Shown here in pieces: positions 1 through 10,417 of a DNA stretch of 64,000 bases. Both the position numbers and the translations under genes were made by a program. A model generated the notes under the pieces. The model did no database searches, was not told where the DNA came from, and saw only the letters and a program-made list of their open reading frames with translations. Position 1 is the stretch's first letter. The number at the start of each line of letters is the position of its first letter. The stretch comes from Rhodopirellula sp. P2 (GTDB taxonomy: Bacteria; Planctomycetota; Planctomycetia; Pirellulales; Pirellulaceae): the NCBI RefSeq assembly GCF_028768465.1, contig NZ_CP118225.1, positions 3,577,001 through 3,641,000 on the forward strand, written 5' to 3'.

Positions 1-18
1 TGAATTGGATTTGCTCCC

Positions 19-558
19 ATGAAATCCCAGCGACCCAAACGTCCGCTTCGGCAGCAATTGCTCATCGACAGCGATGTCCAAGTGGCGTTGATTCTACGTG
101 CCGTTCTGTATGGAACCGCGTGTGTGACCTATTTCGTGGTGATTCAGTTCTTCACTCAGTCGATGATCCACCCCGGTGTCGCGACAGCGGACCTGTTTCT
201 GTCCCTCACTGACGAGGCCATTTATTGGGTTCCCGGACTGTTGGTGCTCGGACCGCTGATGATCTACGACGTCTTGAAGGTCAGCAACCGATTTGCCGGG
301 CCGATTTTCAGCATGCGTCGCGAGATGCAAAACCTGATCGACGGCAAAGAAGGACGCAACATCTCCTTTCGCAACGATGACCATTGGTCCGCAATGGCGA
401 TGCAGTTCAACACCATCCGTGAGGAAGTGCTGGAGTTGCGAGCCAAGCTGGGGGATCAAGCGGGAGCCGCGGAAGACGAAGACATCGACGACGAGGACGA
501 CAGCTGGATGGAAGCGACGCCGGAAGAGGAAGAGGAAGCAGCCGTTCCGGTCAGCTGA
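19..558 (+). CDS. Two-helix membrane protein with HAMP-like linker
   Basis: A 179-aa protein of unknown specific function. Two hydrophobic segments are visible, at about residues 23-46 and 66-86, separated by a short extracytoplasmic loop. They are followed by a stretch resembling a HAMP linker (RFAGPIFSMRREMQNLIDGK, then an N-N-D-D region). The C-terminal ~30 residues are strongly acidic (runs of D/E) and probably disordered. HAMP linkers normally relay signals from membrane helices to kinase or methyl-accepting domains, but no output domain follows, so this may be a free-standing HAMP protein. It starts at an ATG 18 bases from the window edge; an upstream operon partner cannot be seen. It is convergent with the uracil-DNA glycosylase gene, with a 16-bp triple repeat between them. 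Family assignment is by pattern recognition only. Confidence 0.7.
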   Translation: MKSQRPKRPLRQQLLIDSDVQVALILRAVLYGTACVTYFVVIQFFTQSMIHPGVATADLFLSLTDEAIYWVPGLLVLGPLMIYDVLKVSNRFAGPIFSMRREMQNLIDGKEGRNISFRNDDHWSAMAMQFNTIREEVLELRAKLGDQAGAAEDEDIDDEDDSWMEATPEEEEEAAVPVS

Positions 559-560
559 AC

Positions 561-613
561 CGGTGTGACTGAAATTCGGTGTGACTGAAATTCGGTGTGA
601 CTGAAATTCGGTG
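561..613. repeat. 16-bp tandem repeat, three copies plus a partial copy
   Basis: The unit CGGTGTGACTGAAATT occurs at 561-576, 577-592 and 593-608 without mismatch, followed by CGGTG. It begins just after the stop codon of the HAMP-like gene, in the short gap before the convergent glycosylase gene. A second 16-bp, three-copy array of different sequence lies at 22620-22667, also at a gene end. Confidence 0.95.
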
Positions 614-669
614 GACGGAATACCCTGACGCACCGCTCGCCCATCACCGCGACGACGCTGGCGTCGATC

Positions 670-1584
670 TCACGCCAAACCTGCGTCCCGCATCAGCAGC
701 TGAAGGTCAGCCCAAGCCGCCTTCTTGGCCTCTGGATTTCTCAACAGGTACGCGGGGTGATAGATCACCAGCACCTTGCTCTCGTGATACTGGTGGAACT
801 GTTGTCGAAGTCGACCGACCGACAGTTTGGTCTTCAGCAACGAATGAGCGCTGATTGCACCGAGGCACACGATGTATTCAGGTCGCAGAATCTGAAGCTG
901 TTGCTCATAGTATGAGCGACAATTGTCGAGTTCGGTGGGTTCCGGATTGCGGTTCTCAGGCGGTCGGCATTTGACCGTGTTGAGCAAGTAAATGTCTTCG
1001 CGTTGAAGTTTGCAGGCTTGGACCATTTTGTCGAGCAACTGCCCTGCACGTCCGATGAACGGACGCCCGAGTCGATCCTCGTCCGCACCGGGGGCTTCTC
1101 CCAAGAACGCAAACCGGGCGGCAGAATTGCCTTCGCCAAAGACCGTTTGGGTTCGGCACTTGGCCAACATGCTGCACTTGGTGCATCCCGCCACGACGGA
1201 CGCCAAATTGGCCAGTTCCGTTTCGCGGTCGGCAATCGGCAGGTTCTTTCCGGGGTAGGGATCGTCAGAGACCGAGAACGACTCGACCGGTTGCAAGCGA
1301 TGTTGAGGGGCTCGGGGCGGGGTTTTGACGTCCGGGGCGATCGTTGCCGGATCGGCTGCTGCCGTGCTGGCCACTGAGGGGGGGGTGGGTTGCGTGCCCT
1401 CGGGCAGTGCAGCTTCCTCGGTGGGGGGGGCGACGGTCTGTTGCCAGCGTGATTGCCACGATTCGACCGATTCCGCATTCGGTTGGGGGATGAATCGGAT
1501 GCCGACCCGTTGCAGGTGAGCCAGCAGTTCTCCCGTGGCTTCGCGAGCTTCGCCGGGATCGAGGTCGTTTTCTAGGGAGGTCAT
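670..1584 (-). CDS. Family 4 uracil-DNA glycosylase (Fe-S, UdgA-like)
   Basis: Removes uracil arising from cytosine deamination from DNA, starting base excision repair. The C-terminal ~200 residues carry the family-4 signatures: CTKC near the start of the domain, motif A GEAPGADED, KCRPPENRNP, an isolated C in ELDNC, and motif B HPAYLLRNP. The four Cys match the 4Fe-4S ligands known for this family. The N-terminal ~100 residues are a non-conserved helix plus a Pro/Ala/Thr-rich linker, giving 304 aa against roughly 200 for minimal members. I chose the ATG at 1584 because conserved-looking sequence begins there; an in-frame ATG at 1644 would add 20 residues. Divergent from der. The family call is firm; the exact start is not. 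Confidence 0.93.
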   Translation of the reverse strand: MTSLENDLDPGEAREATGELLAHLQRVGIRFIPQPNAESVESWQSRWQQTVAPPTEEAALPEGTQPTPPSVASTAAADPATIAPDVKTPPRAPQHRLQPVESFSVSDDPYPGKNLPIADRETELANLASVVAGCTKCSMLAKCRTQTVFGEGNSAARFAFLGEAPGADEDRLGRPFIGRAGQLLDKMVQACKLQREDIYLLNTVKCRPPENRNPEPTELDNCRSYYEQQLQILRPEYIVCLGAISAHSLLKTKLSVGRLRQQFHQYHESKVLVIYHPAYLLRNPEAKKAAWADLQLLMRDAGLA

Positions 1585-1734
1585 GAGCAACCGAGGAAGC
1601 GTTTTCGCGTCAAAAAAACGGTCATTGCGGGGAAGTTCGAGCAAGGAAGGGATTCTTGAAAAGCTCGACGCAGCTTACCATTGGCAGGTTACCACCGATT
1701 CGTCGTTCCTTTTACCCTCTGTTCAATTTTTGTC

Positions 1735-3099
1735 ATGCCAGTCCCTCAAGTCGCCATCGTCGGTCGTCCCAATGTCGGCAAGAGCAGTGTGTTCAATTGG
1801 CTCGCACGCCGACGTCTCGCTATCGTTGATAACTTCGAAGGCGTGACGCGTGATCGAATGACCACCTTGATCGAGTCCGACGATCAGTTTTTTGAACTGG
1901 TCGACACGGGCGGAATGGGGGTCGAAGACGCCGACGACCTGACCAGCGATGTGCGCCGGCAAATTGACATGGCGATCGCTTCGGCGGACGTGATCCTGTT
2001 GGTCGTTGACGTGCAAACCGGGTTGATGCCGCTGGATCAAGAAGTCGTCGAACGCCTGCGGGGAGTGGAACGCCCCGTGATCTTGGTCGCCAACAAAGCG
2101 GACCAAGAGCACCAGGACATTCACGCCGATGAATTCCGCCAGCTCGGGCGCGGGCACCTGATCACCGTCAGCACGACTCAGAACCGGCACCGGGACGATC
2201 TGATCCAAGTCATCGTGGATCGGCTGCCCGAGAAAGACGAGGACTTGGTGGCTCCGCAGTCCTCCATGAAGGTGGCGATCGTCGGGCGTCGTAACGTTGG
2301 CAAAAGCACCTTCGTCAACACATTGGCGGAATCCGATCGGATGATCGTTAGCGAAGTCGCTGGGACAACCCGAGACAGTGTCGACGTGCGATTCGAAATC
2401 GACGGGCAAACGTTCCTGGCGATCGACACACCGGGGCTTCGCAAACGCAAATCCATTCGAACCGACTTGGACTTTTACGGTAGCCACCGGGCACAACGCA
2501 GCGTCCGTCGTGCGGACGTGGTGCTGATGTTCTTTGATGCCTTGGAAAAAGTCAGCAAGGTCGACAAGCAGCTCGTCGGCTACATCATGGAACACCACAA
2601 ACCGGTGCTCTTCGTGGTCAATAAATGGGACAAGGTCGACAAAGAAGTGCCCACGGAACATTGGGTCAAATACCTGCGTCACCAATTCACCACGTTGTCC
2701 TACGCTCCGATCGCGTTCATCACCGGTCAAACTGGACGCAACGTCAAAGCGGTGATGAACCACGCCGCGATGCTTTACAAGCAAGCTCAAAGTCGAGTGT
2801 CCACAGGGGAGCTCAACCGGATTCTCCGAGCCGCGATCGACCAGCATCCACCGGCGATGTACCAAGGTCGTCGTCCCAAAATTTTCTACGCGACTCAGGT
2901 TTCGACCGAGCCACCCACGGTGGTCGTGATGTGCACCGACCCCAAAGCCTTCACCCATGATTACCAACGTTATCTGATCGCCTGGATGCGCGACCACCTG
3001 CCGTTTGGTGAAGTTCCGATCAAGCTGTACCTGCAACAACGCAGTCGCTCCGAAGCCAAAGCGGAACGCTCGGGCCAAGGCCGATCATTCGATTCGTAA
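1735..3099 (+). CDS. der: Ribosome biogenesis GTPase Der (EngA)
   Basis: Essential double GTPase that binds the 50S subunit during late assembly. The first G domain begins at once (MPVPQVAIVGRPNVGKSS), with DTGG and NKAD motifs. The second G domain has GRRNVGKST, DTPG and NKWD. The last ~115 residues form the KH-like domain (HPPAMYQGRRPKIFYATQ) typical of Der. The length of 454 aa is normal. The reading frame is open back to a TTG at 1681, but the ATG at 1735 gives the canonical N-terminus and is preferred; no clear Shine-Dalgarno is visible. A long open frame on the opposite strand is only a codon-bias shadow. Confidence 0.98.
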   Translation: MPVPQVAIVGRPNVGKSSVFNWLARRRLAIVDNFEGVTRDRMTTLIESDDQFFELVDTGGMGVEDADDLTSDVRRQIDMAIASADVILLVVDVQTGLMPLDQEVVERLRGVERPVILVANKADQEHQDIHADEFRQLGRGHLITVSTTQNRHRDDLIQVIVDRLPEKDEDLVAPQSSMKVAIVGRRNVGKSTFVNTLAESDRMIVSEVAGTTRDSVDVRFEIDGQTFLAIDTPGLRKRKSIRTDLDFYGSHRAQRSVRRADVVLMFFDALEKVSKVDKQLVGYIMEHHKPVLFVVNKWDKVDKEVPTEHWVKYLRHQFTTLSYAPIAFITGQTGRNVKAVMNHAAMLYKQAQSRVSTGELNRILRAAIDQHPPAMYQGRRPKIFYATQVSTEPPTVVVMCTDPKAFTHDYQRYLIAWMRDHLPFGEVPIKLYLQQRSRSEAKAERSGQGRSFDS

Positions 3100-3214
3100 A
3101 TCACACTGCATAATTGAAACCGTTGCCCCAGCGGTTCTCACACAACGAGTGGAATGCCAATCGCGATCACTGCCGCTGAAAATGGCGCGGCAGATGCAGC
3201 CGGCAAAGGTGCCT

Positions 3215-3339
3215 AAGCAGGTCGGCTGGAATGATCGGGCACAACCATGTGAGCCGTTTGGGCGTTAGCCTGGCCTGCGCGTGAAAACCGTGGCGAACGC
3301 CAACGGCTCACATACCCGATGACACCTGCGTACCTGCTT
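3215..3339. repeat. Dispersed palindromic repeat, full-length copy 1
   Basis: A 125-bp imperfect nested palindrome. Outer arms run from AAGCAGGT (3215) to ACCTGCTT (ending 3339). Inner arms are TGTGAGCCGTTTGGGCGTTA and CGAACGCCAACGGCTCACA. Closely related copies are at 21003-21128 (full), 8850-8956 (right half), 26674-26739 (inner arms only) and 20562-20930 (interrupted). All are intergenic or at a gene end. It resembles a REP/BIME or MITE-type element. No transposase is nearby. Confidence 0.9.
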
Positions 3340-3364
3340 ACGCGTTCCACTTCAGTAAAGTGCC

Positions 3365-3826
3365 ATGTCGACACAACTCGATCATTCCCAGCCATCAACG
3401 TCCCCCGCACCCGGCTATCTGCCTCCGCCCGAAACCCATTCGGTTGTGATCGGCTACATCGTTTGGATCTTCGGATTCTTTGGTGCTCACCGGTTCTATT
3501 ACGGGAAACAAATCACGGGCACGATTTGGTTCTTCACGCTTGGACTGGCGGGAATCGGCTGGTTGATCGATCTGTTTTTGATTCCGGGGATGGATCGCCG
3601 GGCTCAAATGCGTTTCACCACGGGGCCGGTGGACTACACGATCGCGTGGATTTTGTTGACGTTTCTCGGATTGTTTGGGATCCATCGCTTCTACCTCGAA
3701 AAATGGTTCACCGGTGTCATCTATCTCTTGACCGGAGGATTGTTTGGGCTGGGCTGGCTCTACGATCTTTGGACGCTGAACGAACAAGTCGACCAGTACA
3801 ACCGCCGGGCGGCGTCCACGAATTGA
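3365..3826 (+). CDS. TM2-domain membrane protein, two TM2 copies
   Basis: A 153-aa membrane protein holding two successive TM2 domains. The first begins GAHRFYYGKQITG (about residue 40) and the second GIHRFYLEKWFTG (about residue 102). Each has a pair of transmembrane helices joined by a short Gly-rich turn and ends in a D-L-W/F motif. A hydrophilic Pro/Ser-rich head of ~25 residues precedes them. TM2 domains are common in bacteria and their biochemical role is unknown. The start ATG lies 25 bp after the palindromic repeat. No functional partner is evident from the neighbours. Confidence 0.9.
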   Translation: MSTQLDHSQPSTSPAPGYLPPPETHSVVIGYIVWIFGFFGAHRFYYGKQITGTIWFFTLGLAGIGWLIDLFLIPGMDRRAQMRFTTGPVDYTIAWILLTFLGLFGIHRFYLEKWFTGVIYLLTGGLFGLGWLYDLWTLNEQVDQYNRRAASTN

Positions 3827-4010
3827 ATGGAAGCGGGACTTAGGTGAAGAGCGGGGGAACCGCGAAGTGGCAGCACCTTGGTGGGAAAGCCACTGGCCGG
3901 AGCAAACCATCTACAATGACGCGGAGCGACCGCTTGGTTCCCTGAATTGAGCCAGCTCGTTGTTCCCCACCTGCCCCACTTCCCACCTCTTTCGCGATTG
4001 AGATTCACTC

Positions 4011-6224
<2,214 letters not shown>

Positions 6225-6297
6225 AGACTGGACGAACTGATTGCGGAGCTGAGTGACGGCGGATCGTGTCGGCTGAGTCGTATCAGGAGCCAATCCC

Positions 6298-6767
6298 ATG
6301 CGAAAATTCATGCTACTTGTTGCTGTCTTCTCAGCATTCTTTCCGCGTCACTTGTCCGCTTGTCTGTGGGACCAGGACACGCTCGCGATGGAACGACGAG
6401 TGTTCCCGGGAGCTCATGAATTGATGGCTGGCAACTGGAAGAAGGCCGGGAGCACATTCGGAAGGCCATTGCGATCAACCCGGACGCCCACTTTGGTCGT
6501 GAAATCTATCAGCAGTTTCTGGTGGAGTACTTGATTGAGAAGCAGCGTCCTTCCAAGCAATTGCCGATTTCGGAGGAGAGTGATTGGTGGAATGTCGGTT
6601 TCACTCCCTTTGTGTTGGACGCTCGGAAACCCGCGAAGGATGACGTTCTGGAGGAGATTCAAGCGGCTGCCAAAGGGGTGATGGGCATGATGCGTTTTGG
6701 CAATCATGATTCACCCGTGTTGCTGGAGGCACTTGGCGATCTGCTGCTTGCAGATGACAGCCGATGA
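6298..6767 (+). pseudogene. Frameshifted and internally deleted TPR-type secreted protein gene
   Basis: The 5' part (frame of 6298) encodes a signal peptide and CLWDQDTLAMERRVFPGAHE, which I recognise as the N-terminus of a planctomycete secreted TPR-like family. From about 6435 the sensible reading moves to another frame: LEEGREHIRKAIAINPDAHF, then GREIYQQFLVEYLIEK, continuing to a stop at 6765-6767. Neither frame alone makes a sensible protein: the first runs on as non-homologous sequence to 6534, while the second has no start before 6522. The junction also seems to lack the long middle part I expect in intact homologues, so an internal deletion probably caused the shift. It sits 73 bp after the esterase gene on the same strand. 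Confidence 0.75.
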
Positions 6768-6802
6768 AGACTGAAAGCAGTTGGCCACTCGAGCCTATTT
6801 GA

Positions 6803-6826
6803 GAGCATCCATGGAAGTGGATGCTC
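6803..6826. other. Perfect 8-bp stem-loop between convergent genes
   Basis: GAGCATCC (6803-6810) pairs exactly with GGATGCTC (6819-6826) around an 8-base loop. It lies between the pseudogene and the convergent YcaQ/AlkX-like gene. No T-run follows on either strand, so it is not a classical intrinsic terminator; it may still mark transcript ends. Confidence 0.5.
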
Positions 6827-6858
6827 CAGAGGCCGTCGCGACTTACCGTCACAAGGCG

Positions 6859-7941
6859 TCAGCCATGTGAAATTTCTTGAACGCTTTCATCGAGTCCCAG
6901 GAACTTGGCCAATTGATTCACTTCCGATTCCGCGGCTTGGCGGAAGGCTCGATCTTTCGGACGACGATCCGCGTAGCCGAAGTCCACCTTCAAGCGGCCC
7001 GCGTCCACCGTGGCATTGGCCCAGCCCACGATTTGATCTTGCCAGAGCACCGGCATCGCGTAGTAGCCCAGTTTGCGTTTGGGCTTCGGTGTGTAGGCTT
7101 CGAATCGATAGGTCCAGTTCCAAAAGTGTTCGAATCGGGTTCTGTCTCGCACAAGGGGATCGAACGGGGCGAGGATGCGAACGGTGTCCGCTTTCATGCG
7201 TCCACGTCTCCCCGAGTCCAGGGACAGGTATTCCACCTCATCGATGGTGTCCACGCGAATTCGACCGGCGTCGATCAAGTCTTGCAGACACCTTCGCCGG
7301 TCGCCGAGGTTGGCCACCAAGTATTTGAAATGCGACAGTTCGCTCAACAGAAATCTGCGAGTCGTCGCACCCATCGCTTGCAGTGTGACGAGCATGATTT
7401 CCTGCAAACGTTCCTCGTTCGACAAGGTTGGTTCCAACTCGTCGGCGGCTTCGTAAACGCGGACGCCGTTGATTCGGTTTGCGACTCGAAGTGCACCGCG
7501 ATGATGCAGCGATTCCATGGCCATCTTTGCTGACCGCGAGAATCCGCCCCAGTAGTTTTGGACCCGTTGACCACCGACATGCGATTCCAGGTCTCGTGAG
7601 TGCATGGGGCCGTGTTGTCGAATCACATCCAGTGTTTGGCGATGTTCGTCCGTCAGTTTCTGGTCCGTCTTGGGGTGCACGATCTGCCAGAGATCTTTCG
7701 AGAGGAATCCGTAGGCGAACAGGTAGCACTCTTCCAAATCGAGATCTGGGTAGCGGCGTTCGAGGTCCCCGGCTCGGTAGTTTTTCACGCGCTGACGCAG
7801 GATCAAATCCTGGGCACGTGCCGGACAACGGATCGGATCGGCTTGCACGAAACCGAGACGTTTCATTGCCTCGGCCATCCCGCAGGGCGAAAACAGGCTG
7901 TCGGTCAGCACTCGTTTTCGAAATTGGTCCAAGGACGGCAT
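6859..7941 (-). CDS. YcaQ/AlkX-like winged-helix DNA glycosylase family protein
   Basis: A 360-aa protein of the HTH_42 / YcaQ family, whose characterised members (E. coli YcaQ/AlkX, Streptomyces AlkZ) are DNA glycosylases that unhook or excise bulky alkylated bases. Visible family features are the N-terminal helical segment (MPSLDQFRKRVL), the Q-x-D catalytic motif in GFVQADPI, the LDLEECYLFAYGFLS region, and a C-terminal winged-helix block with RLKVDFGYADRRPKDRAF. I chose the ATG at 7941, where the conserved region begins; an in-frame ATG at 8046 would add 35 residues with no family resemblance. Convergent with the pseudogene. Glycosylase activity is inferred from the family and QxD motif. 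Confidence 0.85.
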   Translation of the reverse strand: MPSLDQFRKRVLTDSLFSPCGMAEAMKRLGFVQADPIRCPARAQDLILRQRVKNYRAGDLERRYPDLDLEECYLFAYGFLSKDLWQIVHPKTDQKLTDEHRQTLDVIRQHGPMHSRDLESHVGGQRVQNYWGGFSRSAKMAMESLHHRGALRVANRINGVRVYEAADELEPTLSNEERLQEIMLVTLQAMGATTRRFLLSELSHFKYLVANLGDRRRCLQDLIDAGRIRVDTIDEVEYLSLDSGRRGRMKADTVRILAPFDPLVRDRTRFEHFWNWTYRFEAYTPKPKRKLGYYAMPVLWQDQIVGWANATVDAGRLKVDFGYADRRPKDRAFRQAAESEVNQLAKFLGLDESVQEISHG

Positions 7942-8090
7942 GGCTGGTTGGGTGCGAGTGATTCGAAGGTTGGTTGGCCACAGGCTTCGAACCAGCCCTG
8001 GCGGGTTCTTGAGTCGTACGATGGACTTTCCAAGTCCGTCACGCACAGCAAAGTGACGACCCGATGCGTCCGTTTCGTCTCCGGCAACCG

Positions 8091-8248
8091 TGGGCTAGCG
8101 CTGGATGGCACTTACTTTAGATCCAACCAAGGGGATTTTGTTAGCGGAACGGCGCAAGCCGTCCGGTAAATCGTGGGTGTTTTCCGGCGCGTCACCGGAC
8201 GGCTCGCGCCATTCCGCTACAGAGTAGATGGCATTGGGCTAGCGCTGG
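8091..8248. repeat. Inverted-repeat element flanked by 14-bp direct repeats
   Basis: The left arm, starting at 8141 (TTAGCGGAACGGCGCAAGCC), pairs with the right arm ending at 8220 (GGCTCGCGCCATTCCGCTAC) with a few mismatches, around a ~25-bp centre. Fourteen identical bases, TGGGCTAGCGCTGG, flank the structure at 8091-8104 and 8235-8248, each bordered on the inner side by GATGGCA. This is the start of a gene-free stretch (7942-8924) filled with repeats. Confidence 0.85.
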
Positions 8249-8330
8249 GCCAATCAATCTTTGGGGTTGCAGCGTTTCTGGTGTGCGCAAGTTTCTGCCT
8301 CGCATCAACAAGTCACCTCTCCCTCAACTT

Positions 8331-8803
8331 GAGGTCGTGCAGTTTTGAAGTACCGTGTTGCCAAGCATTTATTATCACCCTCCCTTGGGGCGTTCGAAAA
8401 ATAAATGGTGGCGGGCGTCTGGGTATCGCCCCGGATGGGGCCGTCATGCTTAGCTCGGGGCGGAAGCCCCGAGAGACCGATGCCGGAAAACAAACGGTCG
8501 CCCCGGATGGGGCCGTCGTGGGAGTTGGGGGCGTCCCTCGCTCACGCTTCGGGTTGTGATTGGTGGTTGCTGCAGAAACCCAGCACCAGAAAACTGCACG
8601 ACGTCTGCAGCGGGAGAGGGCGGAAAGCGAGCGTTCAGCGAGATTTCCGGGGGAGGGCCATCCGCGCCGCTCCCCATGCTCGCCCCTCACCCTCGCGTAC
8701 GCCTGAACGGCGTCGCTCGACCTCTCCCCAAACTGCGTTTCAGGAGAGGTACGCCGCGTGATAACCCGCCAAAATGCAGCACCAAAAAACTGCACGACCT
8801 CCT
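8331..8803. repeat. Dispersed short motif (AAAACTGCACGACCTC), three copies in both orientations
   Basis: CAGCACC followed by A-rich sequence and ACTGCACGACGTC occurs at 8581-8605, a near-identical direct copy at 8777-8801, and an inverted copy (GAGGTCGTGCAGTTTT) at 8331-8346. A diverged version (GAGGTCGTGGAGTTTT) is at about 20399-20414. No credible gene lies between the copies; small open frames here have no family resemblance. Confidence 0.75.
8392..8560. repeat. Intergenic repeat R, uninterrupted copy
   Basis: This block (two GGATGGGGCCGTC motifs around a CTCGGGGCGGAAGCCCCGAG hairpin, then CCCTCGCTCACGCTTCGGG) recurs at 42576-42721 plus 42977-42993 with high identity. In the second copy the sequence is split by a ~248-bp insertion, so this copy serves as the empty site. 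Its 3' motif, read on either strand, generates the spurious peptides NPKRERG and TRSVSEG that I recall as very common in planctomycete hypothetical proteins. Confidence 0.9.
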
Positions 8804-8849
8804 TCGTCGGGCGAGAGGTAACAGGCAAAAAACTGTCCACGAAAACGCT

Positions 8850-8956
8850 GTGTCAACACCAACTTTTGAACAGCCCAGCGTTCGCCCCGGTTATGCGTGG
8901 GAACCGTGGCTAACGCCAAACGGCTCACGTACCCGGTGGCACCTGCGTACCTGCTT
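8850..8956. repeat. Dispersed palindromic repeat, partial copy overlapping a gene end
   Basis: It begins with GTGTCAACACCAACTTTTGA, similar to the 23-bp inner arm of the nested element at 20562-20930. It continues with TTCGCCCCGG, a GGCTAACGCCAAACGGCTCA arm and the CCTGCGTACCTGCTT end (8942-8956) identical to the copy at 21003-21128. The left outer arm is missing. Bases 8925-8956 form the 3' end of the DUF1080 gene on the minus strand. Confidence 0.85.
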
Positions 8957-10334
8957 CGTTGTCGTTCTTGGGTGGGAACGAGTCGCCGGTGGCGAGCCCT
9001 CGGTCGAGGACCCAGACGTTTCGGAACCGGACGGGGTCGGAATGGTCTTGCAGCAACGTTGGCAAGGGAAGCGCTTCTTCGGGCTTGCCAGCTCCGGTGG
9101 GGCCTGGCAGAGCGACGTTGTCTTGGACCTTCACGCCGTTGACCCAGGAGGTCACATGGGCTGGACGCAGTTTCTTGCCGTCCACGCCAAAGCGAGCTGC
9201 GGTGAAGCGAACGTCATAGGTCTGCCAAGTCAGTGGCGGGAACGCCATGTTCAAACGTGGTGGCTTGAACCGGTACAAGGCCCCCAGGCCATTGAAGACT
9301 CGTTCGGTGCCGAACGAGTCCAGGACTTGGCACTCGTAGCGGCTTTGCAAATAGATGCCGCTGTTGCCGCGTTGTTGGCCTTGTTTGCCGGGCATGTGCG
9401 GGATGCGGAATTCCAGGTGCAGGTCAAAGTCATTGAGCAGCCATTTGATGTTGGCACCTTGGGCGAGCAAGCCTTCGTCGGCGATCCGGGCCTTGGAAAA
9501 CTGGTCGGTGTTCTCACCATTGAAAAGCACGAGAGCTTCCTTGGGTGGCTGAGCGCCCATCGTGGGGCTGGTGCGAATCACGCGCGGCAATTCGCCGAGA
9601 GAGTCGCCCTCGAAGTTGATCAACCGGCACTTTTCAGGACCCGCGAACAACGCCCAGGGGCCGCCCGAGAGGACCAACGTTTCCCCGTTGCGGCGTCCGA
9701 TCAAGCGAAGCTGTGTGGCCTCGTTGAAGTTTTCGTCGCCAGGAAGTCCGCCTTCGTAGGCCAGGGCTTCGAACTCACCCGCGCCGAGGGCTCGAATTTG
9801 GATGCCGAATCGCTGATTGGTGGTTTCGGTGGACGCGTCCGAGTCGTCGGTTTTCTTTTCTGTCTGAATCGCGACATCGCCGGCATATTCACCGATCAAC
9901 TTGAAGTCGACAGCGACAGGCCCTTCGGTCGGTGGCAAGGTCCAGACACCCTTTTCCACCCAGGTTGGATCGGGTTTGGGCTCAGCGGGCTTTTCTTCCA
10001 CTGGTTTTTCTTGGGGAGCCGTTTCGTTGTCGGCCTTTTCATCGGCCATCTTTTCGCTCTTGGGGGCGTCTTCCTTGGGGGCCTCCGAGGAGTCCTGTTT
10101 CGGTTTCGCGGCCTTTCCTTCGTTGGCGTCGTCTGAAGCTTTTTCGGCCTTCTTCTCGCTTTTGGCCTCGGCTGGTTTGGGGTCGGGTTTGGACGCGTCG
10201 GACTTCTCGGTCGCGACCGAGTCCTTTTCTTGTGCCGACACTACCTGGGGCGTCAGCGAAATCGCCAGGCACAGAGCGAGCAAACCCGCGAAAACGCGTG
10301 GGGTTGGGGTCGCGAGAAATTTGCGAAATGACAT
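8925..10334 (-). CDS. Secreted DUF1080 (3-keto-disaccharide hydrolase-like) protein
   Basis: A 469-aa exported protein. Residues 1-35 form a signal peptide ending near VVSAQ. Residues ~36-115 are a low-complexity Lys/Glu/Ala/Pro-rich linker. The rest includes a small beta domain and a C-terminal DUF1080 jelly-roll: EALVLFNGENTDQFSKARIA, WLLNDFDLHLEFRIPH, RGNSGIYLQSRYECQVLDSF and PLTWQTYDVRFTAARF. DUF1080 folds like a concanavalin-type lectin/glucanase; some members are linked to 3-keto-glycoside hydrolysis, and planctomycetes carry many copies. The last ~10 residues (NEAGTQVPPGT) and the TGA stop come from the palindromic repeat at 8850-8956, so the native C-terminus was probably replaced. 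Divergent from the UvrA-like gene with 83 bp between starts. Confidence 0.9.
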   Translation of the reverse strand: MSFRKFLATPTPRVFAGLLALCLAISLTPQVVSAQEKDSVATEKSDASKPDPKPAEAKSEKKAEKASDDANEGKAAKPKQDSSEAPKEDAPKSEKMADEKADNETAPQEKPVEEKPAEPKPDPTWVEKGVWTLPPTEGPVAVDFKLIGEYAGDVAIQTEKKTDDSDASTETTNQRFGIQIRALGAGEFEALAYEGGLPGDENFNEATQLRLIGRRNGETLVLSGGPWALFAGPEKCRLINFEGDSLGELPRVIRTSPTMGAQPPKEALVLFNGENTDQFSKARIADEGLLAQGANIKWLLNDFDLHLEFRIPHMPGKQGQQRGNSGIYLQSRYECQVLDSFGTERVFNGLGALYRFKPPRLNMAFPPLTWQTYDVRFTAARFGVDGKKLRPAHVTSWVNGVKVQDNVALPGPTGAGKPEEALPLPTLLQDHSDPVRFRNVWVLDRGLATGDSFPPKNDNEAGTQVPPGT

Positions 10335-10417
10335 ACTCGAACGGGTCTCGTACTTTCGGGGATGGTGGGCTGTCTGGGGGGAGCGGATATTTTAGTTCAA
10401 TTGTGAGTGGATGCAGC

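Noticed and set aside
1723..3078. 451-codon minus-strand frame opposite der
   Set aside because: Der is certain in the plus frame; the antisense frame shows no motif or signal.
8313..8840. Minus-strand 175-codon frame (and other short frames) in the repeat cluster
   Set aside because: It is made of repeat-derived peptide pieces such as NPKRERG, has no start context, and differs between repeat copies.
8556..10136. 526-codon plus-strand frame running from the repeat cluster into the DUF1080 gene
   Set aside because: Its first part is translated repeat and the rest is antisense to a well-supported secreted protein.
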